A DNA stretch of 64,000 nt from Pseudobdellovibrionaceae bacterium (GTDB lineage: Bacteria > Bdellovibrionota > Bdellovibrionia > Bdellovibrionales > JAGQZY01), in assembly GCA_020635085.1 (NCBI GenBank), contig JACKAL010000001.1, positions 1-64,000 of the forward strand, read 5' to 3'. Positions within the stretch are counted from its first letter, which is position 1. Each line of letters starts with the position of its first letter. Both the position numbers and the translations under genes were made by a program. This document shows positions 35,159-42,313 of the stretch, piece after piece. The notes under the pieces are model-generated. The model was not told the DNA's origin. It searched no databases and was given only the letters and a program-made list of their open reading frames with translations.

Positions 35159-36208
35159 ATGAATGAAGCTAAAAAACATCTCTTTACGACCAGCATGTCG
35201 CCATGGGTGGTAAGATGGTTGAATTGCCGGCTGGCAAATGCCGATTCAACTGAAGGTTTAAAGAACATCTCCATGTACGAAAATCTGTGGGTATCTTCGA
35301 TGTTTCGCACATGGGAGATCGATATGAAAGGTCCCAAAGCACTGGAGACAGTGCAGTGGCTTCAACCAACAATGCGGCTTACAAGCGGTCAAGCTCAGTA
35401 CTCTCTATTTGGTAACGATAAGGGGCATTGTCGACGATTTAATTGTGTATTGTATCGAGCCAGGCACGCATTACCTGTTGTTGTGAACGCAGCCAATACG
35501 GCAAAGATGTGGCCCATGTTTTAAAAACAATAAAGGGGCTGACATTCAAGATGTATCTAGCCAGTGGGGACAGCTTGCTGTCAAGGGCCAAAAGCCATCG
35601 CACTTGCCCGCGTACTGGGAATGGACTGCGGAAAAATCGACAGTTTTGTTTTGCCAAAACCACGTTTGATGGAAAAACCTGCTATGTCGCACGCACAGGT
35701 TATACTGGCGAGGACAGGTTGAGGTGTTTGTCCCTGGGAGAGTGCGGAAAAGCTATAGAAAGAGTTTTGCACAAAGCGGCGGAAGCTTAAAGCCATCGGA
35801 TTGGGTGCGCGGGATACCTTGCGTACCGGAAGAAATACTCCTTATGGTCAAGAGATCACCGATAAGACAAATCCCTATGAGGCCGGCTTGGGTTGGGTGG
35901 TCAAGCCACAGGATAAAGACTTTCTCGGTCGAGGCCCAATGGTGTCGGAAAAAGAGGCGGGCTTAAAGCAAAAACTTGTGGGATTAGAAGTACTTGGTCG
36001 CGGTATTGCTCGCCAGGGCTACAAGGTGTTTTCCTTTGACAACAAAGAAGTAGGAGAGGTAACTAGTGGGACTCTGTCCCCATCGTTAAATAAGGCTGTG
36101 GCAATTGCCTACGTGCAGTCCGAGGCCGCTAAGGTGGGAACAAATATTTTCGTGCAAATACGCGATAAGATGGTGGAAGCAAAAGTGGTCGCAACCCCTT
36201 TTGTTTAA
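35159..36208 (+). pseudogene. gcvT: Glycine cleavage T protein gene, multiply frameshifted
   Basis: GcvT transfers the methylene group from aminomethyl-lipoyl GcvH to tetrahydrofolate. Recognisable pieces occur in order but in all three frames: MNEAKK, HVAMGGKMVE, AGWQMPIQ, HLHVRKSVGIFDVSHMG, IDMKGPKALETVQWL, SGQAQYSLF, VDDLIVYCIEPGTHYL, VNAANTAK, KDVAHVLK, KTTFDGKTCYVARTGYTGED, then from about 35840 an intact end (YGQEITDKTNPYEAGLGWV...). At least ten small indels, mostly apparent deletions, lie between 35175 and 35840. The gene sits between folD and gcvH, the right context. Because amino-acid similarity is otherwise kept, poor sequence quality is as likely as true decay. Confidence 0.85.
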
Positions 36209-36223
36209 TTTGAGGAGACGAGC

Positions 36224-36619
36224 ATGGCGACATTTTATATTCCGGAAGAATATTATTACACCAAAGATCACGAGTGGGCTCAGGTTGATGAGAACATAGT
36301 GACGGTTGGAATTACGGAGTATGCACAAGATGCTCTGGGCGAAATCGTGTACGTGGATCTTCCCGAAGAGGGTGCGAAAATTAACCAAGGTGAAGAGTTT
36401 GGTGTTGTGGAAAGTGTAAAAGCTGTGAGTGATTTGATGGCCCCTGTTTCTGGGACAGTCATCGAAGTAAATACAGCGCACTTGGATAATCCTGGTTTGA
36501 TCAACGACGACCCCATGAACGAGGGTTGGTTGCTCAGAATCGAAATGGATTCCGAAAAGGAGCTTGCAAATTTAATGCGTGCCCCTGATTATAAAAAACT
36601 GATTTCTGATAAAAAATAA
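36224..36619 (+). CDS. gcvH: Glycine cleavage system H protein
   Basis: This 131-aa lipoyl carrier shuttles the aminomethyl intermediate between GcvP, GcvT and dihydrolipoamide dehydrogenase. The lipoylated Lys66 lies in the usual ESVKAVSD context, with YYTKDHEWAQV and GITEYAQDALGEIVYVDLP before it and NEGWLLRIE after. Length is normal and the frame is intact. A GAGGAG site precedes the ATG. It follows gcvT by 15 nt; gcvP is not in the window. Confidence 0.97.
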   Translation: MATFYIPEEYYYTKDHEWAQVDENIVTVGITEYAQDALGEIVYVDLPEEGAKINQGEEFGVVESVKAVSDLMAPVSGTVIEVNTAHLDNPGLINDDPMNEGWLLRIEMDSEKELANLMRAPDYKKLISDKK

Positions 36620-36650
36620 AGACTCGTAAAAGAGTTAATAAGATGTATGT

Positions 36651-36734
36651 GCCCGCGTGGCGGAATTGGCAGACGCACTAGACTTAGGATCTAGCGCCTT
36701 TGGCGTGGGGGTTCGACTCCCTCCGCGGGCACCA
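36651..36734 (+). tRNA. tRNA-Leu (anticodon UAG)
   Basis: Acceptor stem GCCCGCG/CGCGGGC, D-arm with GGCAGACGC, anticodon stem CTAGA/TCTAG around the loop CTTAGGA (anticodon TAG), a long class II variable arm (GCGCCTTTGGCGT), T-arm GGGGGTTCGACTCCCTC, discriminator A and encoded CCA. Reads CUN leucine codons. Confidence 0.97.
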
Positions 36735-36743
36735 AATAAAAAA

Positions 36744-36767
36744 AGGACCTGGAAGGTCCTTTTTTTA
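36744..36767 (+). terminator. Intrinsic terminator after tRNA-Leu
   Basis: AGGACCT/AGGTCCT stem with a GGA loop, flanked by A-run and T-run, starting 9 nt after the tRNA CCA. Confidence 0.85.
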
Positions 36768-36885
36768 TTTGTGCATGGGGAGATGGGGAGAGCCTATCTT
36801 TGCTTAATACCAAAAACATGCTGTTCTAGTTTTTCGACGCGCGAGTCGTTATCAATAATTTTTTCGTAAACATGGGAATAAGCAT

Positions 36886-37329
36886 CTAGCGTGGTCCGAT
36901 TGCGATCATTTTGTTCTTCAAGTAAATCAACATTTTTGTTATTTTTGTATCCAGTCCAGATATTTGCGTTTTTATCTCAAGTTTAAGCTCGAGCTTAACA
37001 TCATCAATCTTAGATTCAAGCCGATCCATTCTGGAATCAAAGCCATCCATTCTAGAGATAAAGCTATCCATCCTAGAATCAAAGCTATCCATTCTGGAAT
37101 CAAAGCCATCCATTCTAGAGATAAAGCTATCCATCCTCGATTCAAGCCGATCTATTCTGGAATCAACTTTTAAAAAACCAGCTTTTGTCTCAAGGCGAAG
37201 GGTTGAAATTTCCCCCATCACTTCTTGTTTCGTAAGGTCTAAGAGACGTTTTGTAACTGGAAGTTCGCGATCGCGCTTTGGTTTTTTAAGTTTGCTTAAG
37301 GTTTTTGCCTTTGAGGTTTTCTTTTTCAT
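36886..37329 (-). CDS. Heptad-repeat coiled-coil protein, probably frameshifted near its end
   Basis: This 147-aa protein is Lys-rich at the N-terminus, then runs through about seven 7-residue units of the type SRMDSFx/SRMDGFD. This is a textbook coiled coil, followed by KIDDVKLELKLEIKTQ. In the DNA a 63-nt unit is tandemly duplicated at 37024-37149. After GLDTKITK the frame appears lost at a run of five A. The next frame continues VDLLEEQNDRNRTTLDAYSH...RVEKLEQHVFGIKQR to a stop at 36794-36796, a natural coiled-coil end. The intact gene would thus span 36794-37329. Function unknown; structural or scaffold role inferred. Confidence 0.65.
   Translation of the reverse strand: MKKKTSKAKTLSKLKKPKRDRELPVTKRLLDLTKQEVMGEISTLRLETKAGFLKVDSRIDRLESRMDSFISRMDGFDSRMDSFDSRMDSFISRMDGFDSRMDRLESKIDDVKLELKLEIKTQISGLDTKITKMLIYLKNKMIAIGPR
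37024..37149 (-). repeat. 63-nt tandem repeat (two units) in coiled-coil gene
   Basis: The unit at 37024-37086 is repeated at 37087-37149, identical for about the first 54 nt and differing at the end. It encodes three heptads (21 residues), so copy-number changes keep the frame and alter coiled-coil length. Confidence 0.85.
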
Positions 37330-37507
37330 GAGTCTTTCTTTTTATAATAAATTTGTATCTTGCGCAGTATGAAAATTTACCAACGACATAGAAAGTTCGT
37401 TGCTTGTTTAAATCGTTCTCAGATCGCAAGAGTTAGCTCCAACCAAGTCGAAAATTTTTGCATTTGTGGCACAACCTTCTAATCATTCACGACATTATCT
37501 AAGCGTA

Positions 37508-37801
37508 TCTGAGTGCCTATTTTCCATTTTGGAAACGACCCTGTGCGATAATAGGCTGAAGTCTTGCCGCATACATGCAATATAGAGGGGCCGTAAAAAT
37601 GGTGATTTATTTTATCTGCGCGTATCGATATCCGTCCCTTGTATAAAAGCTCCCGTTTTCTTCTGGGGGGGGGGATAGTAGGTCGTCGTGCTGCAAAATT
37701 AAAAGTGATCATGGTCTACCGATTGAGAAAGAATGTTATCTGCGAATAAAGAATCTGTGAATAAATGATTTTTGACGATCCCAATGTCAAACTGTTCGAC
37801 A
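37508..37801. repeat. Direct repeat copy 1 (about 294 bp)
   Basis: Nearly identical to 40746-41038: by eye seven substitutions and one G-run length difference (G10 here, G9 there). It contains local inverted repeats (GCCTATT...AATAGGC with TTCC...GGAA inside it, and TTTGAC...GTCAAA near the end) and a G10 tract. On the minus strand a 77-codon frame starts at 37712, but it is judged non-coding because copy 2 breaks it. The two copies flank the Hpt and hybrid kinase genes. No transposase is seen. Confidence 0.9.
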
Positions 37802-37883
37802 ATACGTACTTACTCAAGAAAAAACAGTACAAATAGTGCAAATAGAACAATTGTTTTAAGATACACAGAGCTCACTCCAAAAC

Positions 37884-38204
37884 TTAATGTCTTTGGTATG
37901 TATTTGCGACGCGTTTAATATTATCTTTTAAAGCCATCCATTTAGGTGTTGGTGGTGTAATGTTATTCTTAAGTTCATCTTCCAGAGTTTTAGCAATTTC
38001 AGCAATCACTGGAAAACCATAGTTCCCATAAACACCTTTAATTTCGTGAAGAAGGGTAACTAATGCGGCAGTGTCATGGTGTGAGCAAGCATCGTCGATC
38101 TTCTGTATATAATGGGAAGCACGATCAGAAAAGGACGCAAATAGAGAACGGTATAGAGGGTCGTTATGGTATATCGAGTACATGGGTTGCTCGGACGTGT
38201 GCAT
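37884..38204 (-). CDS. Hpt-domain phosphotransfer protein
   Basis: This 106-aa single-domain histidine phosphotransfer protein carries a phosphoryl group between receiver domains. The signature LLHEIKGVYGNYGF places the acceptor His53 in the standard HxxKG context, inside a four-helix bundle pattern. A strong AAGGAG site lies before the ATG. It is divergent from the hybrid kinase at 38657, whose receiver domain is its obvious partner. The pair is enclosed by the direct repeats. Confidence 0.87.
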   Translation of the reverse strand: MHTSEQPMYSIYHNDPLYRSLFASFSDRASHYIQKIDDACSHHDTAALVTLLHEIKGVYGNYGFPVIAEIAKTLEDELKNNITPPTPKWMALKDNIKRVANTYQRH

Positions 38205-38656
38205 GACATCTCCTTGTGTGGTATGTTTTAGTCGTCGTTTGCGGTAGTACAGATTGTGAAATAACGTGCGGCATGAAATATTCGATTGGCCAGCATAGCA
38301 ATTTCGCAGTTGTAGTCAATGCGGAAAAGTGTTGCTGAATCTATGCAACAAAAACTCATGACGATTAATAAAAAAAGTTAAGAGATGTTTAGAAATCTTC
38401 ACAAGAGTAGGACTTGAAATAAATAAATTTATTTAGTTTATTTTTGCAATACACTCAAATGATATTTTTCCAAAAAAGGAAGGAAGTCGGTTGCATCACA
38501 GGCTAGATTAGTTTTTAGAAAGCATGACAGAGACGAGAACTTTTTGAAAATGAAGTTTTCTCATGGAGCACAGTTCTTCGATTTAAATAAACAAAATCAG
38601 TGCCATTGTGCTGTTTAAAACAACTGTTTTATTAATGAGATCCCGATACTATTTTT
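38205..38656. other. Divergent A+T-rich intergenic region
   Basis: 452 nt between the Hpt and hybrid kinase genes. Strongly A+T-rich, with no reading frame I can support and no clear hairpin terminator. It presumably holds the divergent promoters of both genes, but no promoter is convincing enough to name. Confidence 0.5.
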
Positions 38657-40687
38657 ATGATTCAGAACAACAAAAAAGATGGAAAATACTTTTTTTATAA
38701 ACTGTGGAGTGGTTTATCTATATCTAAAAAGCTCTTTGCCATTTTTGGTATTATGGCGTCTCTCATAGGGTTTGAGCTTATTGTTCTTTCATTTGCAATG
38801 AGTACAATGTCATCTGTACGGGCATTCATAGAGGGTGAGGCTCAGTGGTCAAAGGCCCAGAAGGATGCAGTGCACGCCCTACAGGGATATTTAATAAATG
38901 AAAATGAAGAGTATTTCTACCGCTACAGAGCATTGATGGAGATACCACTTGGCGATCGTTCAGCACGCTTAGAGATTGAGTCCGCTACACCACAAAAAGA
39001 TGTGCTCTATGCAGGTTTTGTCAAAGGCAAAATTCATCCTGATGATATACCCGGTATGGTGCACTTACTCACTCGGTTTCAGAAAGTATTTTATATTCAA
39101 ACAGCGATGAAGTACTGGCGGCAAGGCGATCTTATTATTGCAGAATTGCAAGCATTGGCAGATGCTATTCAGAAAAGACTTCAAAAAGATGCAAAACCCT
39201 TACTTGTAGATGAGTACGAATTTTTTAGTAACAAGCTTGATAGTATTAACATTCGCGCTACAGAAGTAGAAACGAAATTTTCTTCAACTCTAGCGGCGGG
39301 AAGTCGATGGATAGAAAGATTGATTTTTCTTATTTTATTATTTTTGGTTTCAACAGTGGAGTTAATAGGATTAGTGTGTACATTTTCTTTTGGCCGATCA
39401 TTATCAAAAGGATTAAAGGATCTGGCTAATGCAGCGAGTGATATTGGTCGTGGTGCATTTGAACAAAAAGTGTGTGTGCGTTCTCAGGATGAATTAGGGC
39501 TTTTAGCGATAGCTATTAATAAAATGGGAGAGCAGTTAAAATTAAATGTGGGACGTCGCCAAGAAGCCGAGAATTTGAATCAGACTAAAAGTACTTTTTT
39601 GGCCAATATGAGTCATGAGATTAGAACCCCACTTGGGTTGATTATTGGTTTTGCCGGTTTGCTCGAAAATGAGCATTTAGATCCAGCAAAGAGACAAAAG
39701 TACTTAGATATAATTAAAAGATCAGGAGAAAGTCTGATCGATATTATCAATGATATTCTTGATATTTCGAAGGTAGAATCTGGACATTTAACGATTAAAA
39801 AGGAGAACGTATCATTAATCGAACTGTTAAATGATTTAAGAAGATTTTTACAGTTTCGAGCGCAAGAGAAAGGTTTAGATCTGCAACTCACCTATTCCAA
39901 TGATTTACCAAAACACATCTATACCGATTCCATTAGACTAAGACAGATACTTCTTAATGTACTTGGGAATGCCATAAAGTTTACCCATCAAGGATATGTT
40001 GCATTAAAGGTTGGTTTTAAGAATGATTATCTCATTTTTGATATTTTTGACTCAGGATATGGAGTGCCAGCTAAAGATACAGAGCTTATTTTTGAGGCGT
40101 TTCGCCAAAGTGACAGTAGTTATACTCGCAAGCAAGGCGGCACTGGTCTCGGTCTACCATTGTCAAAACATCTAGCTCATATGCTTGGGGGAGATCTTGT
40201 GCTGAAAGAGTCAACTGTTGGGGTAGGGTCTCACTTTCAGATAACAATAAAATATGAACAACCAGAAGGCATGGGTAGCGCACAGAAATCCCCTGTGCGT
40301 ACAACAGAGCTGAATCTTACAGGTTTTAAAATTTTGGTTGTTGATGATAATAAAGAAAATCGTCTTCTCATCGAAGCAATATTAAAAAAATGGGGATGCG
40401 TAGTGGATCTTGCGGAAAATGGGCATGAAAGCTTAATTAAGGTGGAGATGAATCCGTACGATTTAGTGTTAATGGATCTTCAGATGCCAGTTATGAGTGG
40501 TTTGGATGCAACTCGCGAATTACGGAATCAAGGTTATCAGAAGCCTATTGTTGCACTTACTGCTCATGCCATGAAAGAGGTTTTAGAGCAATGTAAGGAT
40601 GTGGGCTTTTCTGATTTTGTTTCAAAACCAATACGCATGGATATACTTGTACAGACTATTGCGCGCCTACTTAGCTCGGAAAAATAA
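38657..40687 (+). CDS. Membrane-bound hybrid sensor histidine kinase
   Basis: This 676-aa kinase has one membrane helix at about 24-46, a periplasmic helical sensor region, a second helix at about 220-243 and a HAMP domain (FGRSLSKGLKDLANAASDIGRG...). The HisKA domain has NMSHEIRTPL (His320), followed by a HATPase domain (N box LNVLGNAIKFTHQG, G boxes) and a C-terminal receiver with LVVDDNKENR and phospho-acceptor Asp607 in MDLQMPVMSG. An Hpt protein is needed to pass phosphate on, and one is encoded divergently next door. The output regulator is not in the cassette. Confidence 0.93.
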   Translation: MIQNNKKDGKYFFYKLWSGLSISKKLFAIFGIMASLIGFELIVLSFAMSTMSSVRAFIEGEAQWSKAQKDAVHALQGYLINENEEYFYRYRALMEIPLGDRSARLEIESATPQKDVLYAGFVKGKIHPDDIPGMVHLLTRFQKVFYIQTAMKYWRQGDLIIAELQALADAIQKRLQKDAKPLLVDEYEFFSNKLDSINIRATEVETKFSSTLAAGSRWIERLIFLILLFLVSTVELIGLVCTFSFGRSLSKGLKDLANAASDIGRGAFEQKVCVRSQDELGLLAIAINKMGEQLKLNVGRRQEAENLNQTKSTFLANMSHEIRTPLGLIIGFAGLLENEHLDPAKRQKYLDIIKRSGESLIDIINDILDISKVESGHLTIKKENVSLIELLNDLRRFLQFRAQEKGLDLQLTYSNDLPKHIYTDSIRLRQILLNVLGNAIKFTHQGYVALKVGFKNDYLIFDIFDSGYGVPAKDTELIFEAFRQSDSSYTRKQGGTGLGLPLSKHLAHMLGGDLVLKESTVGVGSHFQITIKYEQPEGMGSAQKSPVRTTELNLTGFKILVVDDNKENRLLIEAILKKWGCVVDLAENGHESLIKVEMNPYDLVLMDLQMPVMSGLDATRELRNQGYQKPIVALTAHAMKEVLEQCKDVGFSDFVSKPIRMDILVQTIARLLSSEK

Positions 40688-40745
40688 CGAGAGATGAGAG
40701 ATAACTTCTAAAGTATTTTTAGATAATACTCAACTCAACATATGC

Positions 40746-41038
40746 TCTGAGTGCCTGTTTTCCATTCTGGAAACGACCCTGTGCAATAATAGGCTGAAGT
40801 CTTGCCGCATACATGCAATATAGAGGGGCCGTAAAAATGGTGATTTATTTTATCTGCGCGTATCGATATCCGTCCCTTGTATAAAAGCTCCCGTTTTCTT
40901 CTGGGGGGGGGATAGTAGGTCGTCGTGCTGCAAAATTAAAAGTGATCATGGTCTACCGATCGAGAAAGAATGTTATATGCGAATCAAGAATCAGTGAATA
41001 AATGATTTTTGACGATCCCAATGTCAAACTGTTCGACA
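40746..41038. repeat. Direct repeat copy 2 (about 293 bp)
   Basis: Second copy of the repeat at 37508-37801, same orientation, starting 58 nt after the hybrid kinase stop. The substitution in the first inverted repeat (GCCTATT to GCCTGTT against AATAGGC) keeps pairing as G-U, which is compatible with a selected RNA structure. The G9 tract here shortens the minus-strand frame to 34 codons. Confidence 0.9.
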
Positions 41039-41075
41039 GTAAGATCTCGCTTTGTTCCCTATATTCTAATGGGAA

Positions 41076-41090
41076 CGGCACGAGCTGTGC
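41076..41090 (+). promoter_or_regulatory. Possible sigma-54 promoter
   Basis: CGGCAC, 5 nt, GTGC: GG and GC elements at exact -24/-12 spacing, with one mismatch in each half of the consensus. It lies 60 nt before the 62-aa secreted protein gene. Weaker than the fliL promoter and could be chance. Confidence 0.3.
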
Positions 41091-41149
41091 AGCTGAATAG
41101 CTATGAACACGCATCTTGTAGTTTGTCCTAAATCGAAAGGAAAATTAGA

Positions 41150-41338
41150 ATGTTTAATCTAAGAAAGCAATTAGGTTCGAATATAGCTCTTCCACTCATT
41201 TTAGCATATGTAATTTTCCCCTCAGATGGTGTTGCCGATTTAAACTCGGCTCCGTTGTTGGAATCGCAAGGGAAAGATCAGATTGTTCGTACAAATCTAA
41301 ATCAGCTCATCTCAGTAAGTCCGGAAAACTTTCGTTAG
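41150..41338 (+). CDS. Small secreted or membrane protein (62 aa)
   Basis: Begins MFNLRKQLGSNIALPLILAYVIF, a plausible signal peptide or membrane anchor, followed by a short polar tail. An AAAGGAAA site lies about 6 nt before the ATG. No family recognised. It lies just downstream of the second direct repeat and a possible sigma-54 promoter. Confidence 0.45.
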   Translation: MFNLRKQLGSNIALPLILAYVIFPSDGVADLNSAPLLESQGKDQIVRTNLNQLISVSPENFR

Positions 41339-41731
41339 TTCTCAAAAAACAAAAAATCCCTAATCACTATAACATGTATTTTGTTCGAGTATTAGGTGCC
41401 AAATGCCCAATGCCCAATGCTTGATTTGCATAGAGAGCAGTGGCCGACAAACACGTTTGAATTATCAATTGTGCCAGGATCAGCCGAAGATATGGCACTC
41501 TCTAAGAAGACTGCTCCGACCATAGAGAGAGACGAGGATGGCGGTGTGGTTATCAAAAGATAGCGCCATACTCCGCGGATCATAAAATAATTAAACTTAC
41601 ATTATTTTGGTAATAATGTAAAAAGTAAAAATTTTATTGCAACCTACGCAATGAGTACACCTGAATTGATAATGCACGTTAAGGGAAGGGTAGATTTTAT
41701 TTCAAGAATAAAATTTAGTGAAGATTTAAAA
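41339..41731. other. Intergenic region with possible 48-aa frame
   Basis: 393 nt between the small secreted protein and the motor operon's last gene. A plus-strand frame at 41417-41563 (ATG to TAG, 48 codons, hydrophilic) could be a remnant or small gene, but lacks a ribosome-binding site. A triple AATGCCC repeat lies around 41402-41420. The rest is A+T-rich without features. Confidence 0.35.
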
Positions 41732-42313
41732 TTAAGGTAAAAAAATCAAAAAACCCAAAGTAAGGCCATAATTAGCAAGAGATAGTTGCGCAGAATTTCC
41801 AAAAGCAGAAAATACATCAGCATTTAAACTCCAAGATCTTCCCATGGAGTAATAAGCACCGGCGTGTAGGGTCGCGCCATAGAGCGCAGCGAGCACAACA
41901 TCCGAATTTACGCTAGAATCGGAACGATTCAAACTAACTTGACTACGAAACACAGAAAGTTCTGCGCCCACATAAGGGCTCCATTTATAGATGCGATTGA
42001 TGGTCGCTGACTCTGAAACATGCTCTATCTGAGGAATATAGCGGCCAAAATGATAGGCTCCGCCAATACCTACACCCATGAGTTGTCCCTGTGAGTCTGA
42101 CTGAACATTTAAAAAGAGGCGCCAATTATTGGGAAAACCATACGAGAGGTCCATATTTAAACTAGGTGCTGTTACTTCTTTGGATTTATAGACACTACCA
42201 CTTAAAGTATACTTAGCTGCACCAGCTCGAAAGGAAAAAGAAGTCATTCCTTTTTCTTCTGCGGCCCAAAGATTTAATGAGGTCAAGATTGCAAGGACAA
42301 ATAAGAGCTTCAT
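41732..42313 (-). CDS. Outer-membrane beta-barrel protein of the motor operon
   Basis: A 193-aa protein with signal peptide (ending LWA|AE). The mature chain alternates aromatic and polar residues (NWRLFLNVQSD, GVGIGGAYHFG, GATLHAGAYYSMG, NADVFSAFG) and ends with a hydrophobic strand LTLGFLIFLP. This suggests an 8-stranded barrel of the OmpA/OmpW kind. It overlaps the FliF-FliG fusion gene by 1 nt, so it is part of the same transcript and could be the envelope end of that machine. Specific role unknown. Confidence 0.7.
   Translation of the reverse strand: MKLLFVLAILTSLNLWAAEEKGMTSFSFRAGAAKYTLSGSVYKSKEVTAPSLNMDLSYGFPNNWRLFLNVQSDSQGQLMGVGIGGAYHFGRYIPQIEHVSESATINRIYKWSPYVGAELSVFRSQVSLNRSDSSVNSDVVLAALYGATLHAGAYYSMGRSWSLNADVFSAFGNSAQLSLANYGLTLGFLIFLP

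Noticed and set aside
37021..37149. Possible CRISPR-like array
   Set aside because: The repeats are tandem without spacers and encode in-frame heptads of a coiled coil; no cas genes are present.
37479..37712. 77-codon minus-strand frame overlapping direct repeat copy 1
   Set aside because: The second copy breaks the frame at the poly-G tract, there is no ribosome-binding site, and the composition does not look like a protein.
37508..41038. Composite transposon
   Set aside because: The flanking repeats carry no transposase gene or terminal inverted repeats that I can recognise.
41392..41583. 63-codon minus-strand frame in the gap after the 62-aa gene
   Set aside because: No ribosome-binding site or recognisable pattern; the opposite strand has an equally weak 48-codon frame.
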